From the NCBI GenBank assembly GCA_002454845.1, contig DKJQ01000206.1, positions 321 to 9,772 of the forward strand: DNA of 9,452 nt, written 5' to 3'. Shown here one piece after another: positions 1 through 6,289 of this stretch. The position numbers and the translations under genes are program-made. A model generated the notes under the pieces. It worked only from the letters and a program-made list of their open reading frames with translations, was not told the DNA's origin and ran no database searches. Origin of the DNA: Ignavibacteria bacterium UBA6688 (GTDB taxonomy: Bacteria; Bacteroidota; Ignavibacteria; UBA10030). Positions within the stretch are counted from its first letter, which is position 1. The number at the start of each line of letters is the position of its first letter.

Positions 1-2003
1 ACAAGCTTCGTTCCCAGGGCCAGGGCAATATTCTGTCTGATAATACGAAGAGATTCCTTGCTCAGGCGAAGGGCATGGGGGATGGAGGCGATGTTGTCCG
101 ACATCAACACAACATCGGCGGTCTCCAGGGCGGTGTCGGAACCGATCCCTCCCATGGCGATTCCCACATTTGCCGCGGCGAGGGCGGGGGCATCGTTCAC
201 GCCGTCTCCCACCATGGCAACAGAGGAATAGTCCCCTTGCAATTTCCTGATCGCCTGGAGTTTTTGATCCGGCAGTAATTCGGCTTTGGTCACGTCGAAC
301 CCGAGCCTCGACCCGACCGCGGCGGCAATCGCGCTGTTGTCGCCGCTTAACAGGACGGTCCGTTGAATCCCGAGTTTCTTGAGGCCTCGCATCGTTTGCA
401 GTGCATCCTGACGTACCGCGTCCGTCATTGCAATAAGGCCCAATACCCTTGTTGCGTCCGCAAGCAGGACGACCGTCTTTCCCTCCCGTTCAAGAGGGAA
501 CAGTGCCCGTTCAACGTCGGGTGAGCAGAGACCGAGTTCTTCCACCAGTTGGTGATTCCCCACGATAAACTCGCGCCCATCGACTGTTGTACGAATCCCT
601 TTTCCCGGCATCGCGGAGAACCTGTCGATGGAGGAATCGGAAAGTGAGAGGCCTTCCTCGCGGGCTTTGAGGATGAGCGCCTCGGCGATCTGATGCTCGG
701 AGTGCAACTCGGCCGCCGCAACGATCCTCAGGATCTGATGACGGGTGAGGGAGTCGAGTTCGATCACATCCGTGACAACCGGTTTCCCTTCCGTCAGCGT
801 GCCGGTTTTATCGAACGCCATGGCCTGGACACCTGCCAACGCCTCTAGGTGTTTTCCCCCTTTGAAGAGAATGCCATGCCGTGCCGCGTTGGTCATGGCA
901 CTGACCAGCGTGATCGGCGTTGAAATCACAAGGGCACATGGACAAGCGATGACGATGAGAACAAGGGCGCGGTAGAAGGAATCGCCGAACGGAATGTCAA
1001 AGAGGAACGGGGGAAGGATCGCGAGTGCGATGGCGATGCCGAAGACTGCCGGGGTATAGACGCGGGCGAATCTCTCGACAAACGATTGCACGGGAGCTTT
1101 CTTGCTCTGCGCTTCCTCCACCATGTGAACGATCCGCGCAAGCGTGGAATCGGCCGAGGTTTTTGTCACACTGACTTCCAGGGCCCCGTTCTCATTCAAG
1201 GATCCCGCGTACACGGAGTCGCCGGCTCTTTTTTCGACCGGGACCGATTCGCCGGTAATGGCTGCCTGATTGACGCTGGATTGACCGGAGACTACTTCTC
1301 CATCCAGGGCGATCCTCTCCCCCGGCCGGATGAGCATGGAATCCCCGACCGTCACCTGTTCGATGGGGAGGGTGCGTTCGATCCCATCCCGTCGGATACG
1401 GGCGGTTGTCGGTGCGAGCTTCATGAGCGATTGAATGGCCCGCCTGCTCCTGTCGATGCTCATGGATTCCAGCAGGAGTGAGAGACTGAAGAGAAGCACG
1501 ACGGCGGCCCCTTCGACATACTCTCCCAAAATGATCGCACCGATCGCGGCGATGATCATCAAAAAATTCATGTCAAGCGAGAGATTCCTAACCGCCTTCA
1601 AGCCCTTGATTCCGATATGCCAACCGCCGGCAAGGATGGAGCCGATGAAGAGGATGGCGGGAAAAGGTTCCGGGGTGTTCAGTGCGTTGGCGCCGGCCCC
1701 GGCCAGGAACAAGGCGGCCGAGATGCCTGTGGAAACCAGGAGGGAAGTGTGTGCTTTCCGCCGCGGGTTGAGACTGTTGGCTTTCTCGCTCTTCCCCGGA
1801 AGGCCTGCATCACTTAATAACCTCAGGACCACCTCCTCGTTGCACGTATGCTGTACCCGGAGTTTGTGCGAGATGATGCTAAAATCAAACCCTTGGATAT
1901 CCTGACGGTTTTCCAGTTTCTTTCGGATCAACGCCTCCTCCGTCGCGCAGCAAAGGTCCGGAATGAGAAACGTCGATTGTTGTATGGTATCCGGGGTTTT
2001 CAT
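1..2003 (-). CDS. zntA: Zn/Cd/Pb-type P1B ATPase, C-terminus cut by window edge
   Basis: Heavy-metal efflux P-type ATPase of the inner membrane, pumping Zn2+, Cd2+ or Pb2+ out with ATP. The frame reads open for 667 codons from the ATG at 2003 to the window edge. In order: a short metal-binding domain (about 12-68) with CCATEE at 18-23, a CCxTE motif like that of plant Zn-ATPases HMA2/HMA4; membrane segments in about 87-182; actuator TGES at 250-253; CPC metal site at 354-356; phosphorylated Asp398 in DKTGT; nucleotide-binding His437; hinge GDGVNDAP at 599-606. The N(x)7K signature of the P1B-2 (Zn) class is visible at 658-666. The last two membrane helices, including the expected DxG, lie off the window. 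The usual SEHP reads SEHQ (435-438). The gene begins one base after the repressor stop codon, so translational coupling is likely. cadA is an equally valid name; the exact metal is inferred. Confidence 0.95.
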   Translation of the reverse strand, partial: MKTPDTIQQSTFLIPDLCCATEEALIRKKLENRQDIQGFDFSIISHKLRVQHTCNEEVVLRLLSDAGLPGKSEKANSLNPRRKAHTSLLVSTGISAALFLAGAGANALNTPEPFPAILFIGSILAGGWHIGIKGLKAVRNLSLDMNFLMIIAAIGAIILGEYVEGAAVVLLFSLSLLLESMSIDRSRRAIQSLMKLAPTTARIRRDGIERTLPIEQVTVGDSMLIRPGERIALDGEVVSGQSSVNQAAITGESVPVEKRAGDSVYAGSLNENGALEVSVTKTSADSTLARIVHMVEEAQSKKAPVQSFVERFARVYTPAVFGIAIALAILPPFLFDIPFGDSFYRALVLIVIACPCALVISTPITLVSAMTNAARHGILFKGGKHLEALAGVQAMAFDKTGTLTEGKPVVTDVIELDSLTRHQILRIVAAAELHSEHQIAEALILKAREEGLSLSDSSIDRFSAMPGKGIRTTVDGREFIVGNHQLVEELGLCSPDVERALFPLEREGKTVVLLADATRVLGLIAMTDAVRQDALQTMRGLKKLGIQRTVLLSGDNSAIAAAVGSRLGFDVTKAELLPDQKLQAIRKLQGDYSSVAMVGDGVNDAPALAAANVGIAMGGIGSDTALETADVVLMSDNIASIPHALRLSKESLRIIRQNIALALGTKL

Positions 2004-2004
2004 G

Positions 2005-2346
2005 CTATTCGGAGATATGTCTTGTTGCCACCCTGATGAGATCTTCGATATGCTCGTCGTCCAGGGAATAAAAGACCATCTTTCCCTCCTTACGGTGTTT
2101 CACAAGCCGGAGGGTTTTGAGCATCCGAAGTTGGTGTGAAATGGCGGATTCCGTTACATGAAGGAGTCCGGCAATGTCCAGCACACACATTTCTTCCCGG
2201 GACAGGGCCAAGACAATTTTCAGCCGGGTCGGATCGCTCAGCACCTTGAACGTTTCGGTTAAGGCAAGGATGGTTTCATCCTTGACGAGTGCTTTCCGGG
2301 CGGAGCGTATCGTCTCCTGATGGCTATGCGCTGTATTCTTATTCAT
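2005..2346 (-). CDS. ArsR/SmtB-family Zn-responsive repressor
   Basis: A 113-residue winged-helix metalloregulator that should bind DNA when metal-free and release it on binding zinc. The helix-turn-helix covers about 53-79, with the recognition helix near TESAISHQLRMLK (65-77). The C-terminal alpha5 zinc site is complete with SmtB/CzrA spacing: Asp97 and His99 (DxH), then His110 and Glu113, where Glu113 is the last residue. The alpha3N motif, ELCVCDL in CadC-type sensors, survives only as MCVLDIA with a single Cys54, so a Zn (or Co) alpha5 sensor is favoured over a Cd/Pb alpha3N sensor. It lies directly upstream of the efflux ATPase, the usual sensor/pump arrangement. Seen: motifs and adjacency. 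Known: alpha5 ligand spacing. Inferred: zinc as the physiological inducer and autorepression through the operator at 2356-2369. Confidence 0.95.
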   Translation of the reverse strand: MNKNTAHSHQETIRSARKALVKDETILALTETFKVLSDPTRLKIVLALSREEMCVLDIAGLLHVTESAISHQLRMLKTLRLVKHRKEGKMVFYSLDDEHIEDLIRVATRHISE

Positions 2347-2355
2347 AGGAACGAT

Positions 2356-2369
2356 TGAGCAGATGTTCA
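2356..2369 (-). promoter_or_regulatory. SmtB-like operator before the repressor gene
   Basis: On the minus strand the sequence is TGAACA-TC-TGCTCA, an inverted repeat with a 2-base centre and one mismatch from the perfect TGAACA/TGTTCA pair. SmtB/ZiaR-type repressors bind 12-2-12 sites with this TGAACA core. It lies just downstream of the predicted -10 element and 9 bases before the repressor start codon, where a bound repressor would block transcription. Assignment rests on motif similarity and position. Confidence 0.7.
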
Positions 2370-2375
2370 GGTGTT

Positions 2376-2403
2376 AATTTAAGAAAAATCACCGAAATGT
2401 CAA
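2376..2403 (-). promoter_or_regulatory. Putative sigma70-type promoter of the metal operon
   Basis: On the minus strand a perfect -35 hexamer TTGACA (2398-2403) is followed after 16 bases by TAAATT (2376-2381), or after 15 bases by TTAAAT. The -10 match is only moderate. The site is about 30 bases upstream of the repressor start and ends just before the operator, consistent with a repressible metal promoter. Confidence 0.55.
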
Positions 2404-2425
2404 GCGGAGGTTTTTGTGGAATGTA

Positions 2426-2446
2426 GGGCGAGACGCTGTCTCGCCC
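2426..2446. repeat. Perfect 21-nt palindrome (9-bp stem)
   Basis: GGGCGAGAC, a 3-base centre GCT, then GTCTCGCCC. The 9-bp GC-rich stem is perfect. No T-run follows on either strand, so it is not a typical intrinsic terminator. It resembles short dispersed palindromes of the GTAGGGCGAGAC type that I recall from other bacterial genomes; copy number in this genome cannot be judged here. Confidence 0.75.
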
Positions 2447-2493
2447 ACCCGGACCGTTGCCCCGAGACGCGGCCGGAAACCGATTTTTTGCCA

Positions 2494-2640
2494 CTCCCAA
2501 AGGGATCGAGTTTGTGTAAAAACCCAAAATGTCATTCCGAGCGCAGCGAGGAAGCTCGCATTTCATTTCAAGAAACGAGATTCCTCCTCCCTTCGGTCGT
2601 CGGAATGACACTTTTCACACAGGCTCGATCCCTTCGGGAG
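2494..2640. repeat. Nested inverted-repeat element of about 147 bp
   Basis: The arms 2494-2540 and 2600-2640 are imperfect reverse complements. Paired blocks run from outside in: CTCCC(a/g)AAGGGATCGAG with CTCGATCCCTTCGGGAG, then TGTGT(a)AAA with TTTTCACACA, then an exact 11-mer TGTCATTCCGA (2530-2540) with TCGGAATGACA (2600-2610). The left arm carries a few extra bases. The roughly 59-base centre holds an AGCGCAGCGAGGAA segment that I recall from dispersed repeats in many bacteria. Open frames across this block are by-products of the repeat. The block could fold into one long hairpin or cruciform. No flanking target duplication or transposase is seen. Confidence 0.8.
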
Positions 2641-2650
2641 AAGGCTCCCC

Positions 2651-2678
2651 GCCCGACTGCCTGCGGCAGCAGGCGGGC
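2651..2678. repeat. GC-rich hairpin
   Basis: The core stem is GCCTGC (2659-2664), loop GGCA, GCAGGC (2669-2674), with outer GCCC/GGGC pairing across a 4-base left bulge. No T-run follows. It lies between the large inverted repeat and the two short hairpins and is probably part of the same repeat-rich gap. Confidence 0.6.
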
Positions 2679-2719
2679 AGGGAAGACACAGCCGGAGGCC
2701 GCTGGAAGCCTATAACTGA

Positions 2720-2737
2720 AGATCGCGCAAGCGATCT
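2720..2737. repeat. 18-nt hairpin, 7-bp stem and GCAA loop
   Basis: AGATCGC, loop GCAA, GCGATCT is a perfect 7-bp stem closed by a GNRA-type tetraloop. It has the same stem and loop lengths as the hairpin at 2794-2811 but a different sequence. No T-run makes either a convincing terminator. Confidence 0.6.
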
Positions 2738-2793
2738 ACAATTTGGATCTACGTTTATCTTATACTTATCGATTATGCATAGCTCCAATGAGA

Positions 2794-2811
2794 AGGATGC
2801 TAACGCATCCT
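2794..2811. repeat. 18-nt hairpin, 7-bp stem and TAAC loop
   Basis: AGGATGC, loop TAAC, GCATCCT is a perfect 7-bp stem. It is about 74 bases from the hairpin at 2720-2737 and matches it in architecture. The remaining bases, 2812-2951, up to the purU stop hold nothing I recognise: no credible gene, tRNA or terminator. Confidence 0.6.
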
Positions 2812-2951
2812 CCAGTTAGTACGCCTCTGGCCTTTGTGGCGACACTTTTCGGCCGGATCCCTGGGGCTCGAATACAAATCGAAACTGGAATTCTGCTACG
2901 GTTGCTTATTGGAAGAAGAGGTTGGAGAAAGCGGTTGGGGTCTGCAGTGGT

Positions 2952-3815
2952 TCAATCAAAAACGATGGTTTTCCTCCCATGCACAAGGACGCGATCCTCG
3001 AGGTGGAGCCGTACGGCACGAGCGAGCACCAGGCGCTCCAGGTCACGACCCTTGCGAATGAGATCGTTCAACGAATCCTTGTGAGAGATCCGGATGATGT
3101 CCTGCTCGATAATAGGACCTTCATCCAGCGCTTCTGTTACGTAGTGGCTTGTGGCCCCGACGATCTTCACTCCGCGGTCATACGCCTGCTTGTACGGATT
3201 CCCTCCGGCAAACGCAGGGAGGAAGGAGTGATGAATGTTGAGGATCCGGTGGGGATGTTGCCGGACAAACCCGGGTGAAAGGACCTGCATATACCGCGCG
3301 AGGATGATCGTATCGACCCTCTCCCGTTTCAGCAACTCCAGCTCCTGCTTCTCGTGTCTTTCCCTGGTTTCGGGAGTGATGGGGAAGACATGAAATGGGA
3401 TACGGTACCGCTCCGCCAGGGGACCGAGATCGGGATGGTTGGAGATGATCAGCGCGACCTCGGCGTCGTACTCGCCCAGTTCACTGCGCCAGAGGATTTC
3501 CTGGAGGCAATGGTCATGCTTGGAGACGAAGATCGCGAGCCTGCGTTTGGTCCGGTTCAGGCGTATCGACCACTCCGCCCCAAACTCTTCCGCCATTGGC
3601 AGGAACTCTTTGTGCAGGTTCTCCGGAGCGACTGTGAATTCGGCCATGTCCCATGCAACCCGAAGGGAGAAATGCTTTTCCCCTGAATCGACATGTTCGT
3701 CCAGGTCCAGGATGTTGCCCCCCCGCTCGAAGAGGAAGTTCGAGATGCGGGCAACAAGACCTCTCCGGTCGGGACAGGTGAGCAGGAGCGTGGCGATGAG
3801 GTTTTGGCTGGGCAA
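2952..3815 (-). CDS. purU: Formyltetrahydrofolate deformylase
   Basis: Cytosolic hydrolase that splits 10-formyltetrahydrofolate into formate and tetrahydrofolate, balancing one-carbon pools and supplying formate for purine synthesis. The 287 residues are a normal family length. An N-terminal ACT regulatory domain (about 6-85, with CPDRRGLVARIS at 14-25) precedes a formyltransferase-like catalytic domain (about 92-282). The Asn-His-Asp triad fits Asn193, His195 (ILNIHHSFLPAF) and Asp231 (LDEGPII); the 36-residue His-Asp distance equals that of PurN. The start is a TTG at 3815: the frame is open upstream to a TGA with no ATG or GTG before it, and the next in-frame ATG is Met56, inside the ACT domain. 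A purine-rich AAAGAG run sits about 10 bases upstream as a weak ribosome-binding site. It lies 100 bases downstream of the small gene at 3916-4164, same strand; co-transcription is possible but unproven. Confidence 0.96.
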   Translation of the reverse strand: MPSQNLIATLLLTCPDRRGLVARISNFLFERGGNILDLDEHVDSGEKHFSLRVAWDMAEFTVAPENLHKEFLPMAEEFGAEWSIRLNRTKRRLAIFVSKHDHCLQEILWRSELGEYDAEVALIISNHPDLGPLAERYRIPFHVFPITPETRERHEKQELELLKRERVDTIILARYMQVLSPGFVRQHPHRILNIHHSFLPAFAGGNPYKQAYDRGVKIVGATSHYVTEALDEGPIIEQDIIRISHKDSLNDLIRKGRDLERLVLARAVRLHLEDRVLVHGRKTIVFD

Positions 3816-3915
3816 GGGGATGAGGCTCTTTCTCTTTGAGATCGGAAAGGAGAACCGGATTACAGAAGGGACGTTTCAGTCGGCCGCTCCCGCAAAAAGT
3901 CCTCTCTTACAATCC

Positions 3916-4164
3916 TTACCATGATTCCACTTCCTTTGGGTTAAATTGGACGATCTGGATTGCCTTGCTTTTGCCGCGGAGCAGGGAGGGGACGGAAAGG
4001 AGTGCTTCCTTTTCATTCTCTGCCTCGATGATCGCCCAGCCCCGGTGATCGTCTTTTTTACATCCCCAATAAAAATGTGTCAGGTATCCTATCGCCATCG
4101 TCTCTTTGACGATCATGGCACAGTCTTTTTCCGTGTGTGGTGATTCGATGAGAAAGTGCGTCAT
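3916..4164 (-). CDS. Small conserved-looking protein of unknown function
   Basis: An 82-residue soluble protein starting at an ATG preceded by a clear GGAGG about 10 bases upstream, which supports this being a real gene. I cannot give a function. The residue pattern suggests a beta-alpha-beta-beta-alpha-beta ferredoxin-like fold: strand near 2-8, helix 11-25, strands 27-35 and 41-49, helix 50-63, strand 67-74. Such small proteins often form dimeric alpha/beta barrels. Notable residues are Cys15, Cys35 (YWGCK), His10 and His40 (DDHRGWAIIEAE). I recall similar short proteins with a WGC...H.G(Y/W)A(I/L)VEAE pattern in other bacteria, but no named family with certainty. There is no signal peptide or membrane segment. 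It precedes purU on the same strand; the 239 bases upstream (4165-4403) contain no recognised gene or convincing promoter. Confidence 0.8.
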   Translation of the reverse strand: MTHFLIESPHTEKDCAMIVKETMAIGYLTHFYWGCKKDDHRGWAIIEAENEKEALLSVPSLLRGKSKAIQIVQFNPKEVESW

Positions 4165-4403
4165 AGAATGGTGCCCTCCTTGAATGTGAAGGTATGACTG
4201 TTGTTGTGCGCTGCCCGGACACTGTGGTGAAGTATTCCATGGAGCGGTGGTGATTCACGCGCAAGTCAAAACTATTACTACCGATGGCACACGGATGATC
4301 ACGGAGAAGTCAGCGAGGTAAAATGCACTGATTTCTGGTGTCCGATCTCTGACCTCTGCCCCTATCGGGATGCCATCCATGGTTCAACAACCGAGCAGCT
4401 ATA

Positions 4404-5249
4404 TTACTTTAAGTATCCCTCTTTTTCCTCGGTGCTCAGCACCTCGTTCATCGATCCCGTTCTGTAGCCCTGCAAGTCGAGTGTGACATACAGATACCCG
4501 AGACTCTTGAGATGATTCACGACCTGATTGCGGAGGGGGTCTTCAAAAAGGCGGTGGAATTCCTGGGGACCGATTTCGAGCCGGGCTGTCCGGTCGTCGT
4601 GGTGCCGAACCCGGAAAAACCGGAACCCGAGGTCACGCATAAAGCTCTCTGCCGCGTCGATTTTCATAAGGTTCTCCTTGGTGATCCCGAATCCATACGG
4701 GAACCGGGAAGAAAGGCAAGCGAACGATGGTTTGTCCCACGTTGGAATTCCCAGGTGTCGGGCCAGCACGCGTACATCGTCCTTCGAGAAGCCGGCTTCC
4801 AACAGTGGTGAGCGAACGTTCTGTTCCGACTTTGCGCGCATGCCCGGACGAAAGTCTCCGAGGTCGTCCGTGATCGTCCCATCCGCGATCCACCGGATCC
4901 CCTCGTCCCGGGCAATCCGATTGAGTTTCCCGAACAACTCTGTTTTGCAGAAATAGCAGCGGTCCGGAGGGTTCTCTCTGAATTTCAGATTATCGGTCTC
5001 CTCTGTGTTGACGACCCTGTACCGGGACCCGAAGGATTGGGCGAGCTGAATGGCCTCTTCGAATTCACGGGTCGGATATGTTTCCGACCGGCCGATCACT
5101 GCCAGCGCATGGGAGCCGAGCACATCGGTTGCGACACGGATCAAAAGCGTGCTGTCGATCCCGCCGGAAAAACCGATCGCGACGCTCCCAAGTTCGCGCA
5201 GGATCGATTGCAGATGGTTGTACTGAGATGTCAACGCTGGTGAAACCAT
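4404..5249 (-). CDS. larE: ATP-dependent sulfur transferase LarE
   Basis: PP-loop protein that adenylates the carboxylates of the pyridinium biscarboxylate precursor and inserts sulfur, making the thioacids of the nickel-pincer nucleotide cofactor used by lactate racemase and related enzymes. Visible: the PP-loop SGGIDS at 28-33, the family signature ADGT...DD...RPG at 122-136, SPLLEAGFSK at 147-156 and KPSFACLSSRFPYG at 173-186. Cys178 corresponds to the sacrificial sulfur-donating Cys of Lactobacillus LarE. Cys98 and Cys101 (DRCYFC) are also present; LarE proteins with three such cysteines are reported to hold a [4Fe-4S] cluster and act catalytically instead of sacrificially, so that mode is plausible here. 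Length 281 is typical. It starts 11 bases after the aroE stop with no obvious ribosome-binding site. No larA, larB or larC is in the window, so the cofactor's client enzyme is unknown. Confidence 0.93.
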   Translation of the reverse strand: MVSPALTSQYNHLQSILRELGSVAIGFSGGIDSTLLIRVATDVLGSHALAVIGRSETYPTREFEEAIQLAQSFGSRYRVVNTEETDNLKFRENPPDRCYFCKTELFGKLNRIARDEGIRWIADGTITDDLGDFRPGMRAKSEQNVRSPLLEAGFSKDDVRVLARHLGIPTWDKPSFACLSSRFPYGFGITKENLMKIDAAESFMRDLGFRFFRVRHHDDRTARLEIGPQEFHRLFEDPLRNQVVNHLKSLGYLYVTLDLQGYRTGSMNEVLSTEEKEGYLK

Positions 5250-5260
5250 GATCGTACAGG

Positions 5261-6118
5261 TTAGTGTGTGCGTGATCGCAGCGCCTCTGTTACCAAAGGG
5301 CGTATCTGATCGAGCGGCATGCGTTCTCCCGTCCAGATCTCGAATGACCGGGCCCCCTGGTGGAGGAGCATCTCGAGGCCACCGATCGCTGTTGCTCCGG
5401 CCGCCGCCGCATCCCGTAGCAATGTAGTTTGTAACGGAGTATAAATCAAGTCGAACACAACCTGGTCAGGGCGAATCCCGATTCCGGCCGGCAGGGGGGA
5501 GGCAGTGTCGTGGGGAGCCATGCCCACAGGCGACGTGTTGATGACGAGCGTCGCCGAGCCGATGAGAGTATTCAGTACATCCTTCGACGCCGTGAACGTC
5601 CGGATTGGAATTCCGGGAGCCAAGGGTTGAAAGTGCAGGGCGAGCGCTTCGGCTTTGGCGATTGTCCGCGTGGCGATCGTGATCTCCGATGGAGCGAAAT
5701 CCTTGAGCAGAGAAAACAGCACCGCCCGGGCCGATCCCCCGGCTCCGATCATCAGGACGTTGGCCTGGCGGATCCGGTCCGCGAAGGGAGCAAGCGACTG
5801 GAAAACACCGTACGCATCCGTGTTGGTTCCGAACAATAAACCGTCACGGTTCACCACGGTATTCACGGCTCCGATTTGCTGAGCCGCCTCATCAATCGTA
5901 GCGAGAGAGGAGAGGATCGCGTGTTTATGAGGAATGGTGACATTGAACCCGGCGATCCCTTCCTCGGTGAGGCGGGCCACGGTGGTTGAGAGCTCTTCCG
6001 GCAGAATGTCATGGGCATCGTACCGGGCCTTCCTTCCGAGGATCTCGAACGCCCTGTTATGCATCAGGGGGGAGAGGGAATGAGCTATGGGATGGCCGAT
6101 GATAGCGTAGTGTTTCAT
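5261..6118 (-). CDS. aroE: Shikimate dehydrogenase
   Basis: Cytosolic NADPH-dependent reduction of 3-dehydroshikimate to shikimate, the fourth step of the shikimate pathway to aromatic amino acids and folate. The 285 residues are a usual length. The N-terminal substrate domain shows the shikimate-binding SLSP (14-17) and NVTIPHK (59-65) with catalytic Lys65. NTDAYG (99-104) supplies catalytic Asp101. The Rossmann glycine loop GAGGSAR is at 125-131, followed by ATRT (149-152), whose Arg fits NADPH preference. NTSPVGM (194-200) and the C-terminal GGLEMLLHQGARSFEIWTG (267-285 region) are also typical. It starts at the ATG at 6118 with only a weak GAAAG upstream. larE follows after 11 bases, giving an aroE-larE transcription unit. 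A 6-bp hairpin (6123-6138) lies just before the start codon. Confidence 0.97.
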   Translation of the reverse strand: MKHYAIIGHPIAHSLSPLMHNRAFEILGRKARYDAHDILPEELSTTVARLTEEGIAGFNVTIPHKHAILSSLATIDEAAQQIGAVNTVVNRDGLLFGTNTDAYGVFQSLAPFADRIRQANVLMIGAGGSARAVLFSLLKDFAPSEITIATRTIAKAEALALHFQPLAPGIPIRTFTASKDVLNTLIGSATLVINTSPVGMAPHDTASPLPAGIGIRPDQVVFDLIYTPLQTTLLRDAAAAGATAIGGLEMLLHQGARSFEIWTGERMPLDQIRPLVTEALRSRTH

Positions 6119-6122
6119 TGAC

Positions 6123-6138
6123 TTTCAGTTTGCTGAAA
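6123..6138 (-). promoter_or_regulatory. Hairpin just upstream of aroE start
   Basis: TTTCAG, 4-base loop, CTGAAA is a perfect 6-bp stem ending 4 bases before the aroE start codon. On the aroE mRNA its second arm contains the only purine-rich stretch (GAAAG) that could act as ribosome-binding site, so folding could lower translation. The stem is AT-rich and weak, so a role is speculative. Confidence 0.35.
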
Positions 6139-6148
6139 AAGAAAAAAT

Positions 6149-6246
6149 CCCCACGAAGGACCGAAGGCACAAAGGCTAACATTGAATGTGAATTACTTTC
6201 AAGGTTTCTTCAAAACCGTTCGTGTCTTCGTGACTTCGTGGCAAAT
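6149..6246. repeat. Inverted CCACGAAG-type repeat between aroE and the TPR gene
   Basis: The segment starting CCACGAAG at 6151 (to about 6173) and the segment 6219-6245 ending CTTCGTGG are imperfect reverse complements, with an exact CCACGAAG/CTTCGTGG outer pairing and further CGAAG and CAC blocks, separated by about 45 bases. Each arm is itself a degenerate repetition of ACGAAG(g/a). On the minus strand the closing arm is followed directly by GGATTTTTTC and more T residues, so the transcript of the TPR gene would carry a long-range stem and a U-run. The loop is long for an intrinsic terminator, so termination is only possible. Short dispersed repeats of this kind are ones I recall from other genomes. 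Confidence 0.6.
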
Positions 6247-6289
6247 AAAGAGAGCTATTTTCTCAACTTGGAGGGAAAAATCGTCGGGA

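Noticed and set aside
1435..1905. 156-codon and shorter plus-strand frames inside 75-2036
   Set aside because: All are antisense to the P-type ATPase, whose 667-codon reading is continuous with all motifs in place.
2494..2640. Insertion sequence or intact mobile element
   Set aside because: It is far too short for a transposase and has no visible target duplication; annotated only as an inverted repeat.
2414..2819. Several overlapping short open frames on both strands
   Set aside because: They translate palindromic repeat sequence (the CHSERSEE-type peptide comes from the inverted repeat), not a gene.
2865..2880. tRNA-like T-loop (GGGGCTCGAATAC)
   Set aside because: No acceptor, D or anticodon arms can be assembled around it.
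2834..3061. Plus-strand 75-codon frame starting in the purU 3' flank
   Set aside because: About half of it is antisense to purU and there is no ribosome-binding site or known motif; I see no support for a gene here.
4310..4370. Weak 7-base periodicity (ATCTCTG, ACCTCTG) downstream of larE
   Set aside because: Only two or three units agree, too few to call a repeat, although the resemblance to the other heptad tracts is noted.
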